A DNA stretch of 64,000 bases from Myotis daubentonii (GCF_963259705.1 NC_081846.1:90284641-90348640); one strand, 5' to 3'. Positions 12,296 to 23,939 are shown, numbered from the stretch's first letter. Made by a program: numbers and translations. Notes: generated by a model not told the origin, from the letters alone.

Positions 12296-12497
12296 CAACC
12301 TTCTGGCCCTTTAAATACAGTTCCTCAGGTTGTGACCCAACCATAAAATTATTTTCATTGCTACTTCATAACTGTAATGTTGCTACTATTATAAATCATA
12401 ATGTAAATATCTGATATGCAGGATGGTCTTAGTCGACCCCTGTGAAAGGGTCGTTCAACTGCCAAAGGGGTCGCGACCCACAGGTTGAGAACCGCTG
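12296..12497. mobile_element. SPIN-type nonautonomous hAT element
   Basis: Ends are CAGTGGTTTTCAACCTTCTG and GACCCACAGGTTGAGAACCGCTG-like inverted repeats, with the diagnostic GTCGCGACCC and CTGATATGCAGGATG modules. A perfect 8-bp duplication TCCTAAAG flanks it (12288-12295 and 12498-12505). SPIN elements are known to have spread horizontally among tetrapods including vesper bats. It is noncoding. Confidence 0.95.
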
Positions 12498-13753
12498 TCC
12501 TAAAGGCACTGTCTCATTAAATCTCATGGGGAGGGAATAAAAGGCCTTTGCAAAGTCAAGGTCCTGATTCTGGATTAGACATGAGTTTACCAATGATAAA
12601 TGTGGAAGTCAAATTTATAGAAAGAAAACATTTGGAGAATAACAATCACTTATAACTACTATTTGGTAGCCAGGAGAAAAGCAATCCACAGCAAAATGTT
12701 TAAACCCTTTATCAGAATTTAAACCTTATACCACTTATATTCCTGTTTTAAGCCATATCACTTTATACAAAGGGGTAGGAAGAACAAAACGCAAAGAACT
12801 AAGGTACTAAAGTTCAAATAAATATGCCTGTATATTCTTATAAATAAATAAAAGAAAGTTTGACTATTAAGAGAGCTTCACTTTAGTACTACTGGTACGT
12901 TTGGGTGACAAAACTCCCTATTTGGCCCATCCCCAAGAGGCACATTTTGGAACATGTACCTGAGCCTTCCAGTTTGTCACCCCAAACACCTTTATCCCTG
13001 TACAACCATTCTCTATCTATCCCTGTAGACCCACCCTCTATATCACCGTACTATCATCCTGCATGTGCACCTACAATCACCCATTGTATCCCTGTATAGA
13101 GCCATCCTCTGTATCCCTGGAGAACCACCCTCTGTATCTCTGTACAACATCTTCTGTATTCCTCCACTATCTTCCTTCATTTTCATCTGCAATCATTCTT
13201 TGTCCCCTTGAAGAACCATCCTCTGTATCAGCGTACTATCATCCTTCGTATTCATCTACAATCCTCCATTGAATCTCTCTGGCTGGATGTCTGAATTTGT
13301 ATGTCCCACACAGTCTGACACTTGCCTGTTCTATCTCTAGGCTGAAATCTATCAACCGCTTTCTTTCCTACTCCAAGCAGTCCATCACTCTGAAGGGGCT
13401 GAATCAGAAATCACCCAAAATGGAAAATGACTATAGATTGAATCACTGAATTGAAGAGAAGTTCCTTTGCAAACAATCATTGTTTATGAAATTGTTATTT
13501 GCTATAAGTTTTCTCAATTTTTCCTCCCTTCTTAATTCTTTGGCTGGGATTTAAACCCCTGAAAAAGTGACTCATGGTACACTGATTTAGAGGTCTAGCT
13601 AGGTTTTCCCTTCGAGGAAAAAAGTGTGTTTTTGGTGTTCATTGGGAGACTTTTTTTCTCTCTCTTTACCCATCTCCATCCTATGAGCTGCCACACTTTC
13701 ACCCTCACAACACACTCATTTTCATCATTTACTTGGGTGTCATTAAAATATAT

Positions 13754-13970
13754 GCCTTGGTTGGTTGGGCTCAGTGGATAGAGCATTGACCTGCAGACTG
13801 AGGGATCCTGGGTTTGAATCCAGTCAAGGGCATGTGCCTGGATTGTGGGCTCAATCCCCAGTGGGGGTTGTGTAGCAGGCAGCCAGTCAATGAGTCTCTC
13901 TCAGCATTGATGTTTCTATCTCTCTCTCCCTCTCCCTTCCTCTCTGAAATCAATAAAAATATATTTAAAT

Positions 13971-13972
<2 letters not shown>
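13754..13972 (+). mobile_element. VES SINE, sense
   Basis: A well preserved copy: GGCTCAGTGGATAGAGCATT (box A region), GGTTTGAATCCAGTCAAGGG (box B region), a CT-rich run and GAAATCAATAAAAATATATT. The tail runs into a long (AT)n tract. Confidence 0.93.

Positions 13973-14020
<48 letters not shown>
13973..14020. repeat. (AT)n microsatellite at a VES tail
   Basis: Nearly uninterrupted AT dinucleotides grow from the 3' tail of the preceding VES SINE. Confidence 0.95.
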
Positions 14021-14023
<3 letters not shown>

Positions 14024-14398
14024 GCAAGTTATTTATTCAGTTATGCATGTTTATTAAACCAGAATAAAGTATCAATTACTAGAGACTTGGAAGATGGGTG
14101 AGGCTCCCTGAACAGCCTCACAGCAAAAAGAAAGACATAGGCTGCCATGGCCTGACTTGAGAAGCCCTGAGAGAGGTCTCCCTGGCATCCTTACTGGCCA
14201 TGGCTCAAAATCCCAACTTAGCAGCTCCTTTGATGCAGTCAACAAGAGACCCTTGAATTCAGCTGGAACCCAAAACTACCCTTCCAATCATGTGACCTCA
14301 CCCAAGTCACTTATCTCAGAGCCTCAGTGTCCTTTTCTGGGGGAAAAAAATAAACAAACCTCAAGAATTTGGGGGATTATTATATGAGACATGGGATA

Positions 14399-14730
14399 TC
14401 CTATGTAATAATAGACAAACAGGGTAATTGACTGTACCTTCTCTATGCCTCCCATTGGCTAATCAGTGAGATATACAAATTAACCACCAACAAAGATGGC
14501 GGTTAATTTGCATATGTACGCTCCAAGTGGCAGAGCAAAGACTGAAGGCAAGCGGAGCAGTGAAGTCGGAAGATGGAAGGCGGCTCTGACTGGGGCCGCA
14601 AAGACCAAGATGGAAGGTGGCTCCAGCCAGAGCAAAGGCCTGGGTCCCAGGTGCCGGAGGAAAACTGGTGCCAGCAGCCAGGAGAAGGGAAGGCCTATTG
14701 CATGAATCTCTTCGTGCAACAGGCCTCTAG
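14399..14730 (+). mobile_element. Complete nonautonomous Helitron, 332 bp
   Basis: It starts TCCTATGTAATAATAGAC and ends CAGGCCTCTAG, with the 3' hairpin GCATGAATCTCTTCGTGC. Host A (14398) and T (14731) flank it. The body contains AAGATGGCGGTTAATTTGC, shared with the Helitrons at 48.6 and 61.0 kb, and repeated AAGATGGAAGG units. Confidence 0.92.
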
Positions 14731-17095
14731 TATTAAATAATAAGAATAATTCAGAATATGATAGGTAACATTTTTAAATGACAACATTATTTAGGAGTTG
14801 TAATATATTAAACTTCTGTCTATTAGATGCTATAATAGCCCAAATCAGATTTCTGATTAACTTTACCGAAAGCAAGAACTTGAGAAAATTTACAAGGTAA
14901 ATATATTTGAGGTTTCTTAGGATCATGCAGAATGCCAGTGATATTTAAAGGCACATGATTATCTGGAAAAAAAAAATAAAGAAATGGAAAACCAGCTTGT
15001 CCACATGTTATCCAAGAATGAGGTTGAAAAAATGTTAAATAACATGATTAACTCTTTCACAATTGTGTTAGTTTTTGCACTTCCTGTTCTGCTATGAATA
15101 ATAGAGTTGAATAGATGAAAAAAAAATACATTTCCAGAAGTCTGTTCCATGTTTCATATCTGAATGTGTCTCATTGTTATTCCATTGCTATTTCACATAC
15201 GAGGAACATCATGTTTTGGATTCAACTTTCTTCCCTGCCTTCATTTTTTGTAAGTTTCCCAAATGAGAAGTGGGGAAAACAAACAAACAAATACACATCA
15301 ATTTACTTGTGTTTGGAGCAAGTAGTACTTTTCATATTATTTCATGTTTCCCTGTCTGAGCACATGGAAGTTCCACCACCCTGTACTAAACTATCTTTAG
15401 CTAACTCTGATCCTTCAAAATATAACTATCACTTTTCCATGAAATCTAATTATCCCAGCCCATATCCACCCGAGATATGGGCACAACTGTGCTTCTTTTT
15501 ATTACCAAATTCATCACACTGGTCCATTTATTGCTCAGTAACTAGCTTTTTATTTTCCACTTTGCAGCACTTTCCTCAAGGGCAGAGATCATCATGCTCC
15601 TGCTTTCTCTGCACAGAGAACTGCCTGGCTGGCGCAGAGCAGAAACTCAGTAAACATGTGGCAAATGTAAGGGAGAGTAGTATACACAACTGCTCTGTAA
15701 CAAATCATTTCGTGGAATCATTTATGACAAACTATGTCTTGTCCAAGGATAATGAATGAAAAGGAGAAGAATTAAATCAGAATCTCAACCTCCATCCCCT
15801 CGGTGCAATGATAGAAGGAACTTCCAGATCTCACCTAGATTTTTTTCCTGAAATGCACAGCATGTCCCCATGAGGGAAGTTTAGAACACTTTTTACTTTA
15901 CAAATAGAAGTTTAGATCACTTTTCTTGATCCTTGGTAAGTTGGTTGTTGATCAAAACCTATACCTAAAATCAAATGCTGGTTCTCTCCCAGAGATCTTT
16001 GCCACAGAAAGTAGTAGATGATGGGGCTTTTTCCTTGACTCTATAAAACATGAAAAGAGTCATGATATATGCTGTAACCTTGGTATTGATAGAGGTATTG
16101 ATGGATCCAGAGTTTAGGGAAAAGACATTTTGAAGAGTTACAAGCAAAACCTAGATGATGAAGTTAAGTCAACAGATAATGGGTCCAAAGGGTATTAAAC
16201 TAGTGAGCAAGTCAAAGGAGGACCTCAAATCTGAGTACAAGAGATGATCAGTGGAAACTTCTGGAGAAGAGAGTGTGGAGGCATTTCAACAAGATGGTCT
16301 AATCTTCCACTTTCAAGTGATGTGGTATAATTTTCCAACACTGCCTCCCAGTGTTCAGGAAATTAAGCTCAGCCCTGGTCAGTAGGTCGCTAGAAAGGGA
16401 AGGCATAAAGGCAGTAGGGAAGGACTGTATCAGTATGAAAAGGCTACACAATAGGAAATGAAACAGTGAGCGAAGATCAAGAATTCAAACAAAAACAGAG
16501 TGAGAGTTGAAGGAAATTAGACCACTTGCCTTTCAATAATTATTTATATTCTAATTCCCTTAGCAACTTCTCTGATTATACAAAATGAAGTAAAGACGTT
16601 TCCATTCAAGATTGTAAATCTATACACTTCTAATGTTATCCATACAGAATGGGAATTAGAGAATAAAAAAATGAGTGAATTTAAGCGTCTGGTTACAGAG
16701 GATTTTAAACCTGTTTTCCTGACAACACTCCCATCCAACCCTTTCACACATAGCTCTCAAGCTTGGAGATGCCATTTTGTAATACTTTCTCCCCAAAGGT
16801 CTTCTAAATCCATCTATTCAGCTGACTACGAGTGAGATTTACCGCACAGGAGTCAGTCTTGAGTGACAAAGTATTAGCAGAGTCACCAGTTATAGTTGAT
16901 TTGCAGGAATCTGTGCTGCTGTGATAGAAGCTACTGCAGGGTAAAGTGGGTCCCAAATATGTTGCCCATCCTGCCTCCAGTCAACTTCACCTGAATTAAC
17001 CCAGTCAGGATTCCAGGTTTGGAGAAGGCACCCAGGCATCTTGGCTTGAGGTCCTGGCAGCCCTACAGCATTCTGAAGAGGCGGTTCAAATGGCA
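14731..17095. other. Intronic DNA with an L2 fragment
   Basis: About 15390-15675 resembles the sense L2 3' end, with TCAAGGGCAGAGATCATCAT and GCAGAAACTCAGTAAACATG in the expected order. The rest, including 15700-17095, contains nothing I recognise. A 214-residue open frame at 15115-15759 overlaps this L2 and has no coding signature. Confidence 0.5.
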
Positions 17096-17330
17096 CAGTG
17101 ATGGCGAACCTATGACACGCGTGTCAGAGGTGACATGCGAACTAATTTTTTTGGTTGATCTTTCTTTGTTAAATGGCATCTAAATATATAAAATAAATAT
17201 CAAAAATATAAGTCTTTGTTTTACTATGGTTGAAAATATCAAAAAATTTCTATAGGTGAAATGTCACCAGAGTTAAGTTAGGGTTTTTCAAAATGCTGAC
17301 ACGCCGAGCTCAAAAGGTTCGCCATCACTG
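17096..17330. mobile_element. Nonautonomous hAT element
   Basis: Inverted ends CAGTGATGGCGAACC and GGTTCGCCATCACTG match, 235 bp apart, with GACACGC and GCGTGTC-like repeats just inside. The flanking octamers AAATGGCA and ATCTAGCA agree at only 5 of 8, so the target duplication has decayed or never matched. Noncoding, trans-mobilised. Confidence 0.9.
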
Positions 17331-17689
17331 ATCTAGCAGAACCTGATGGAACCAAATGTTTGCTCCTCTCCTTGAAGAAGTGAGGTTTTGATTCAACCTT
17401 AAATTTCATTTGAAACAGTCCCTGCTGCTTAACAGTGAAGGAAAAGTACTTAAATTTTCACTGGATTGAAGGCAGCTTGACATGGCAATAGCTAATTATA
17501 TTGAGCAGCGTTTGATAAAACAAGTGAAATTTAAAGCTAAACCTGAAGAGTGCTTTAAATTCAGTCAAAACAAAAGTGGATTTGTGCGTTTTTTCATAAT
17601 CAACACAGTGGAAAACAAAGAGTTCATCTGAAAGAACAAAGGAAAGTAGATATATGGGCATATTATGAACGAAAAACTAACCTGTATCT

Positions 17690-17905
17690 GGCAAAGGTAA
17701 CTTGATGTAAGACAATAAGAGAGACTCTGACCTCAGCTAGCCATACCTGAGTGCAAATTCTGCATCTGACCCTTAATAGTGTATGTGTGTGACCTTGGGA
17801 GCATTATTTAACTTCTCTGCAATCCACATTCTTAACTTTCTGTGCAAAGTGAGAAAATTATAAGGAATTCATATGTTGTTGAGGGATTAAATATATGCTC
17901 AATAA
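17690..17905 (+). repeat. MIR SINE, sense
   Basis: GTGTGACCTTGGGAGCATTA, ACTTCTCTGC and TTGAGGGATTAAATATATGC follow the sense MIR core and tail. Confidence 0.75.
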
Positions 17906-18340
17906 ATATCAATTTCCTTTGCTTTATTTGTATTGGCAGTAATAGACCTAGCTGGTAACTAAGATAGTGGGGAAATGGGAGAATGAAAACACAATCTATA
18001 TAATTGCAATCCCTATCTTCTTTCACTCTCCCTCCAAAGATATTATAGAAACACTGACTAAATCACAAAACTAAATATCACATTTTATTATTTTGATTAA
18101 AATAGAATGTTCAGAATATAAAGAGGAGATGATAGGACCATGTGCTTTATATCACAAACCTCAGCAATACCCCTAAAAGAACTAGAACTGGTAATTTTCA
18201 AAGTTAAAAACTATCACAGTCATTAGGAAGCCCAAGTATATATTGGATTTCTCATCTATGTCCTTTTCTCTTGGGGAAAAATGTTAGGCATGAATTGATG
18301 TAATTCCCCCACACCTGCAGAAAGGTCATGATCCCATTAC

Positions 18341-18497
18341 CATTCATCCTTGTCAGCATCACAGTTGCAAAAGTACCGAATGTCCAGGCAAATCTCATCC
18401 AGGCCACATTCACATTGCTGAACCCCGGGAGGAGCGCCTCCCCAGTAAGGGTGCCTTTCCTTTGATCGGCCCATCCACCAGGTAAAGGGAACTCCAT
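18341..18497 (-). CDS. CNTNAP5: Internal coding exon of a contactin-associated protein, CNTNAP5-like
   Basis: This 157-bp exon on the minus strand reads without a stop in one frame. The product includes [18 protein letters not shown] followed by a Cys-rich run with [11 protein letters not shown] and [11 protein letters not shown]. This is the signature of the fibrinogen-like region of the Caspr/CNTNAP neurexin-IV family, neuronal single-pass adhesion proteins. Five cysteines in the closing part fit disulfide-bonded extracellular sequence. The acceptor is CTTTCAG before ATGGAG after a T-rich tract, and the donor is AATG before GTAATGG. The exon starts two bases into a codon boundary (upstream intron phase 1) and ends in phase 2 within a Trp codon. 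From memory the match is closer to CNTNAP5 than to CNTNAP2 or CNTNAP4. A single exon in 64 kb suits CNTNAP5, whose introns are very long. CNTNAP4 is the main alternative. No neighbouring exon was recognised on either side. Confidence 0.82.
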
Positions 18498-18596
18498 CTG
18501 AAAGACAAAGTATTTCAAAACTCGGGTGAGCAAGCCAGAAATGACACATCAGGAGCCACAAACACAGATAAAAGTGTCATGAAGAATATGCATATC

Positions 18597-19012
18597 CTTC
18601 TTCTCTTCTCTTCTCTTCTCTTCTCTTCTCTTCTCTTCTCTTCTCTTCTCTTCTCTTCTCTTCTCTTCTCTTCTCTTCTCTTCCCTTCCCTTCCCTTCCC
18701 TTCCCTTCCCTTCCCTCCCCTCCCCTCCCCTCCCCTCCCCTCCCCTCCCCTCCTCTCCTCTCCTCTCCTCTCCTCTCCTCTCCTCTCCTCTCCTCTCCTC
18801 TCCTCTCCTCTCCTCTCCTCTCCTCTCTCCTTCCTCCCTCCCTTCCTTCCTTCCTTCCTTCCTTCCTTCCTTCCTTCCTCCCTCCCTCCCTCCCTCCCTC
18901 CCTTCCTCCCTCCCTTCCTTCCTTCCTTCCTTCCTTCCTTCCTTCCTTCCTTCCTTCCATCCTCTTTCTTTCTGTCTCTCTTTTTCTTTCTTCTTTTGCA
19001 TGTATCTCTTTC

Positions 19013-19059
<47 letters not shown>

Positions 19060-19068
19060 CTCTTTCTT

Positions 19069-19143
<75 letters not shown>
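18597..19143. repeat. Long pyrimidine/purine microsatellite mosaic
   Basis: On the plus strand nearly every base to 19109 is C or T: (TTCTC)n 18600-18680, (TTCCC)n to about 18714, (TCCCC)n to about 18750, (TCCTC)n to about 18830, (TTCC)/(TCCC)n to 18958, a degenerate stretch, (TTTC)n 19010-19075, (TC)n, then (AT)n to 19143. On the transcribed minus strand it is almost pure purine. It lies in the intron 100 bp upstream of the exon acceptor. Long open frames in it are artefacts of low complexity. Confidence 0.97.
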
Positions 19144-19145
<2 letters not shown>

Positions 19146-19199
19146 TCCTCAATATATGTAGGATAGATATCTATATACATTTGTACATATAAGCAATAC

Positions 19200-19762
19200 A
19201 GAAAACATCCGCAGACTGTTTAGATGTTTATAGCAGGAAGGGTGAGGTCACTAGTGGATCTGAACCAGCTCCCAGCGGTGGCAGAGGGAAGTGGGAGTGT
19301 TGGGCTATGGGAGGGTCTGTTCCCTCAGAAGATAGAGGCAGGGAACCCAGGCTGAGCTCCACAGCCCAGACTTATAGTCCATGTAAAGCATGAAAAGTGG
19401 CAGGGCTGCAGGTGGCAGTGGAATCTGGAAATGGCAGACCAGAGCAGGTCAGAGAAAAAGCTTCAGTTGGGTGTTTTGTTTTTTTTTCTTTTTTTCTCTC
19501 CAAACCCAGAGCACGGGAGTTTTCATTTGCAGCTACTCAGCTGAGGTTTTGGTGCAGGGAGGGAGACACAGACTTTAGGTGCCTAAAGAGACTGGGGTGG
19601 GAAGCACTGCAGGGAGACGTGGAACAGCAACAGCCAGAAGTCCTGCATTTGGTTATTTGTATGTGCTCAAATCAAACAGCCATTTTTCCTGAGAGGAGCT
19701 AACTAGTCTCAATAGTCACAGGGCAGGAAAACAAAAATCCCATTCTAGGTGATACCACAGAA
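19200..19762 (+). other. GC-richer stretch, possibly an L1 5' region
   Basis: A relatively GC-rich run with AACAGCAACAGCCAGAAGTC and CAGCCATTTTTCCTGAGAGG recalls L1 5' UTR style. An L1 body in the same orientation begins about 220 bp further on, after a Helitron fragment. The link is inference only. Confidence 0.3.
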
Positions 19763-19980
19763 GGGCTCCAGGGTGTGTCCGTGGGACTTGCTCAGTCCTG
19801 ATTGGCCAGATCCCAGCAGCAAGCTAACCTACAGGTCAGAGCATCTGCCCCTGGTGGTCACTGCACGTCATAGTGAGCAGTTGAGCGGCCTTAGCATGTC
19901 ATTAGCATATCACATTTTAATTGGTTGATGGCTGACTGGCTGACGGGGCATTTAGCATATTAGGCTTTTATTATATAGGA
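19763..19980 (-). mobile_element. Helitron 5' half, antisense
   Basis: The minus-strand 5' terminus TCCTATATAATAAAAGCC ends at 19980. The body matches 4328-4530 (CTCCAGGGTGTGTC, CTGATTGG, GAGCAGTTGAG, CCTTAGCAT). The 3' hairpin is absent, so the element is truncated. Confidence 0.82.
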
Positions 19981-21547
19981 TAGTAAAGGAAGTACTAGAA
20001 TCATCAATCAGACAAAAAAAAAATAAATATAAGCCATCTAAATTGGAAAAGAACAAGTAAAACTGTCATTGTTCAGAGATGACATGATATTGGACATAGA
20101 AAACCCCAAAGACTCCACCAAAAAACTACTAGATTTAATGAGTCTAGTAGCCGGATACAAACTAACACCCAGAAATTGATGGCATTTTTACACACCAATA
20201 ATAAACTCTCAGAAAGAAAAAAAAAATCCAATTTACCATTGCAACAAAAAAAAATTAAGACACTTAGGAATAAACTTAACCAAGGAGGTAAGAGACCTGA
20301 ACTCAGAAAACTACAGGACATTGAGGAATGAGATAGAGGAAGATATAAACAAGTGGAATAAAATACTGTGTTCATGGATTGGTAGAATCAACATCATTAA
20401 AATGGCCGTACTACCCAAAGCAACTTACATATTCAATGTAATCTTTATTAAAATACAAATGGCATATTTCCAGATATAGTATAAACACTCCAAAAATGTA
20501 TATGGAGCCCAAAAAGAACCTGGATATCTGCAGCAATCTTGAGAAAGAAGTACATAGTTGTAGGAATCACAATACAAGATATTAAATTATACTAAAAATT
20601 TACTATAATCAAAAGAGCCTTGTACTGGCACAAGAACAGACGTATAGATCAATGGAACAGAGCAGAGACCCCAGAAATCAACCCAAGCCACTACACCCAA
20701 TTAATATTTGACAAAGAAGGCAATAGTGTACAATGGAGAAAAGACATTCTCCTCCATAAATTGTGTTGGGAAAATTGGACAGATATATAGGGGACTCATG
20801 CAACTTAACAAAATGAAGCCAAAAAATCCAATGAATAAATGGGCAAAGGACCTAAATAGACACTTCTCCAAACTGGACACAAATGCTCAAAGTCACTGAT
20901 CACCAGAGAGATTCAAATTTAAACAACAATCAGGTATCACCTCACACCTGTCAGAATGGCTATCATCAACAAATTAACAAATGACAAGTGTTGGTGAGAA
21001 TGAAGAGACAAGGGAACCCTAATAAGCTGCTGGTGGGAATGCAGACTTGTGTATCCATTATAGAAAACAGTATGGAGTTTCCTCAAATAATTAAACATGG
21101 AACTGCCATTTGACCCAGTGATTCCACTTCTAGGAATAGATCCTAAGAAATGAGAAACACCAATCAGAAAGGATATATGTACCCCTATGTTCACAGCAGC
21201 ACAATAGCTAAGATTTGGAAACAGCCCAAGTGCCCATCAGTAGATGAGTGGATAAGAAAGCTGTGGTACATTTACACAATGGAATACTATGCAGCTATAA
21301 AAAATAAGGATCTCTTACCATTTGCAACAGTGTGTGTGGACCTAGAGAGTATTACGTTAACTGAAATAAGTCTGTCAGAGAAAAGTAAGTATCACATGAT
21401 CTTACTCATATGTAAAATCTAATGAACAAAATAAACTGATAAACAAAATAGATCCAGGCACATAAAACTGTGGTACAGACTGATGAATTTCAGGGGAAGG
21501 TGGGATGAGGGGCGGGGGAGAGATTAACCGAGGATCTTATATGCATA

Positions 21548-21785
21548 CTAGAGACCCGGTGCACGAATTCATGCATGGGTAGGGTCCCTGGGTCTGGCCA
21601 GTAATCGGGATCAGCCAGCTGGTGGGAGGGGCTAAGAGAGGTTGGCTGGCTGCAGGAGGTTGGCTATGGGAGTGCACTGACCATGAGGGGGCAGCTCCTG
21701 CATTGAGCATCTGCCCCCTGGTGGTCAGTGCATCTTCATATGAATGGTCGTTCGGTCCACCAGCCATAATGCTCGCTTTGGCATA
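21548..21785 (-). mobile_element. Nonautonomous Helitron inside the L1 3' UTR
   Basis: The minus-strand 3' terminus CTAG lies at 21548 after the hairpin GCATGAATTCGTGC. The body holds CTCCTGCATTGAGCATCTGC. The 5' terminus is replaced by (AT)n/(ATCT)n repeats. The L1 resumes beyond the microsatellite. Confidence 0.85.
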
Positions 21786-21885
21786 TATATATCTATATAT
21801 ATCTATGTCTATCTATATATCTATATCTATATCTATATCTATATCTATATCTATATCTATCTATCTATCTATCTATCTCTCTATC

Positions 21886-21932
<47 letters not shown>
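21786..21932. repeat. (AT)/(ATCTAT)/(ATCT)/(GT)n compound microsatellite
   Basis: AT and ATCTAT units pass into ATCT and then about 38 bp of pure GT. The tract sits where the Helitron 5' terminus should be. Confidence 0.95.
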
Positions 21933-21934
<2 letters not shown>

Positions 21935-22091
21935 CTCATCCATGGACCCAGATAATAGTATGTAAAAGGCTTGGGAAAGGCAGGTGCAGGAAGGACAGGT
22001 CAATTGGAAAAACATACAAGTAACAACAAAAACAAACAAAGGAGACATCTGTAATACTTTCAACAGTAAAGATAAATTTAAAAAAAATGAA

Positions 22092-23521
22092 ATATAAAAA
22101 AATTATGCTCCAAAAGAAAAAAGAAATATATTTTTGATTCTCATCCTTGTCAACTCCTTTTTTTGCATAACTTGGTCTATCAAAATCTTTTGGTGTTTTT
22201 CATGATTTCAAATACTTCTGTAATTAAAATTATTATTCACAAAATGATGATGGATCAAATCCACAAGTTTAGGTAGAGGTGGAGGCACTTAATAAATACA
22301 ATTTTAGGCTGAATGGGGCTAGTTTGGTTCCCTTCAGAAATTGCTTATTTTGTTCCCATTGAGCATAAAACAGGCACTTAATATGTTTATTTTTAAACAT
22401 GAAAAAATATTAGGGTCAATTAATAATGATTTACCACTTTAAAGTAGAATAGTGATATTATCTGAGAATGCTACTGCATTGACATTTTGCCTATGCAGGA
22501 TTTAATTTTTGTGCAATTGCTGATTTACAAACATATATTGGTCAAGTTTTTTATGTGTGCAAGTAGCAACGACTTTCTCTGCTATTCCCATGGAAATTAC
22601 TGAGGCTAGTAGGAAGTGCAGTGACAATCTGGGGCTTCCAAGAGTCAGTAGGGCATGAGAACAAGATAAGGAAGGTGCTGTGAAAAGCAGAAGTATCCCA
22701 AGGGTGTGTAATCAGGGCAGATAGCCTGAAGGACTATACTCCTGACAAAATTTCACTTTTCTTTCAGCCTAAAATGTTTCAAGCCCTTCTATTTTCTTTA
22801 AAGCTAGAATTACAGTTAGAGATGTCTGTTAACCAGTGTCTTTTTTAAGGTATTATTCTAAATGTTGAATCTATGTTTCCTAGTTTCAAACAGCCATAAA
22901 CCATTGAACACTTTCAAATGGATCCCTTTCTTTTTAAGTCTTAGCTCAAATAGGCCAACCTCAAGATGCCTTAGAGGGCTAATGGTTTATTTAGAGCATA
23001 AAGCTCTTTTAGGACTGAAGCGAGCTTATGTAGCTATTCTCAGGATGTTAATCTAGGCAACATAAGGCTAAAGCATTGTGCATATGAATATGTTTTCCCA
23101 TGTTGGCTTTGGGTTCAAGAAATGGAAGGAATTTCTCTCCCTCCTTCCAGCATTGCTCAGGACTCTCCCCCATAATCCAAAACCCAAATCACACAGTAAC
23201 ATTCAATGTCATCTTGTACTATTTTGAATAAATGCTAAACCAAGGTTGTAATCATATTAACAAAATTACTAATGGCATGGATTCGCCAGATCTGAGAGCA
23301 GGAGGGAGATTGCTAAATTTTCTCCTCAGATGTCCTGTCTTTGTGTTTCCTTTCCTATGGAGTACTAGATAGAGCACAACTAACACAGAAACTGAAGACT
23401 TAAAGTGGGATACATGTGCCTTAATTCATGACTTAACAGATGTAGGCAGGAGGGTAATCTATACCTAACAAATGTGGGTGCATTGTAGAAATCACATTTA
23501 TTTTCTCCTGACAATTACATA
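22092..23521. other. Intronic DNA, nothing recognised
   Basis: About 1.4 kb of AT-rich sequence without a recognisable repeat, exon or RNA gene. Confidence 0.4.
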
Positions 23522-23537
23522 TATACATAAATAATTT

Positions 23538-23756
23538 TTTAAAAAAATATATTTTATTGATTTTTTACAGAGAGGAAGGGAGAGAGATAGAGAGCTAGAA
23601 ATATCGACGAGAGAGAAACATCGATTAGCTGCCTCCAGCACATCTCCCACTGGGGATGTGCCCGCAACCCAGGTACATGCCCTCGACCAGAATCGAACCC
23701 GGGACCCTCCAGTCCGCAGGCCGACGCTCCATCCACTGAGCCAAACCGGCCTTGGC
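23538..23756 (-). mobile_element. Young VES SINE, antisense, with 16-bp target duplication
   Basis: A full-length antisense copy with intact box B complement GAATCGAACCCGGGACC and head complement TGAGCCAAACCGGC. The perfect duplication TATACATAAATAATTT flanks it at 23522-23537 and 23757-23772, showing recent L1-mediated insertion. Confidence 0.97.
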
Positions 23757-23939
23757 TATACATAAATAATTTAATATACATATTATAAATATTCCGACAA
23801 CAATATTTACTGAAGATCTATAATATTCGAGGAAATATTCTAGGCACTTGGGTTAAATCATTTAAACAAACCAATACAAATACACAAATAAAACATGCCC
23901 TCAAAAGAGTACATTATAATTATAAACAGTAGACAATAA

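Larger units (their letters stand above)
19985..22091 (+). mobile_element. LINE-1 3' end, 5' truncated, split by a Helitron
   Basis: Sense L1 ORF2 C-terminal sequence starts near 19985 and runs through TGGTGGGAATGCAGACTTG and GGAATACTATGCAGC to the 3' UTR. The UTR is interrupted at 21548 by a Helitron and its microsatellite and resumes near 21933 with CATCCATGGACCCAG. It ends GTAATACTTTCAACAGTAAAG with an A-rich tail. Compared with the L1 at 52.2 kb, roughly 330 bp of ORF2 is missing around 20789. Frames are broken, so it is inactive. Confidence 0.9.

Noticed and set aside
13754..13850. tRNA gene candidates in VES heads
   Set aside because: Box A and box B remnants are present, but they belong to tRNA-derived SINEs with CT-rich bodies and A/T tails and show no intact cloverleaf.
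15115..15759. A 214-residue open frame on the plus strand
   Set aside because: It overlaps an L2-like 3' end, has no recognisable domain and shows no splice sites or coding composition. A chance open frame is likelier.
16890..17096. Minus-strand 68-residue frame with many Trp residues, considered as an endogenous retrovirus fragment
   Set aside because: No retroviral motif or adjoining LTR is visible, and the frame ends at a hAT element.
18549..19166. Long open frames on both strands (up to 195 residues)
   Set aside because: They translate only the pyrimidine/purine microsatellite. Frames remain open because the repeat units contain no stop codons.
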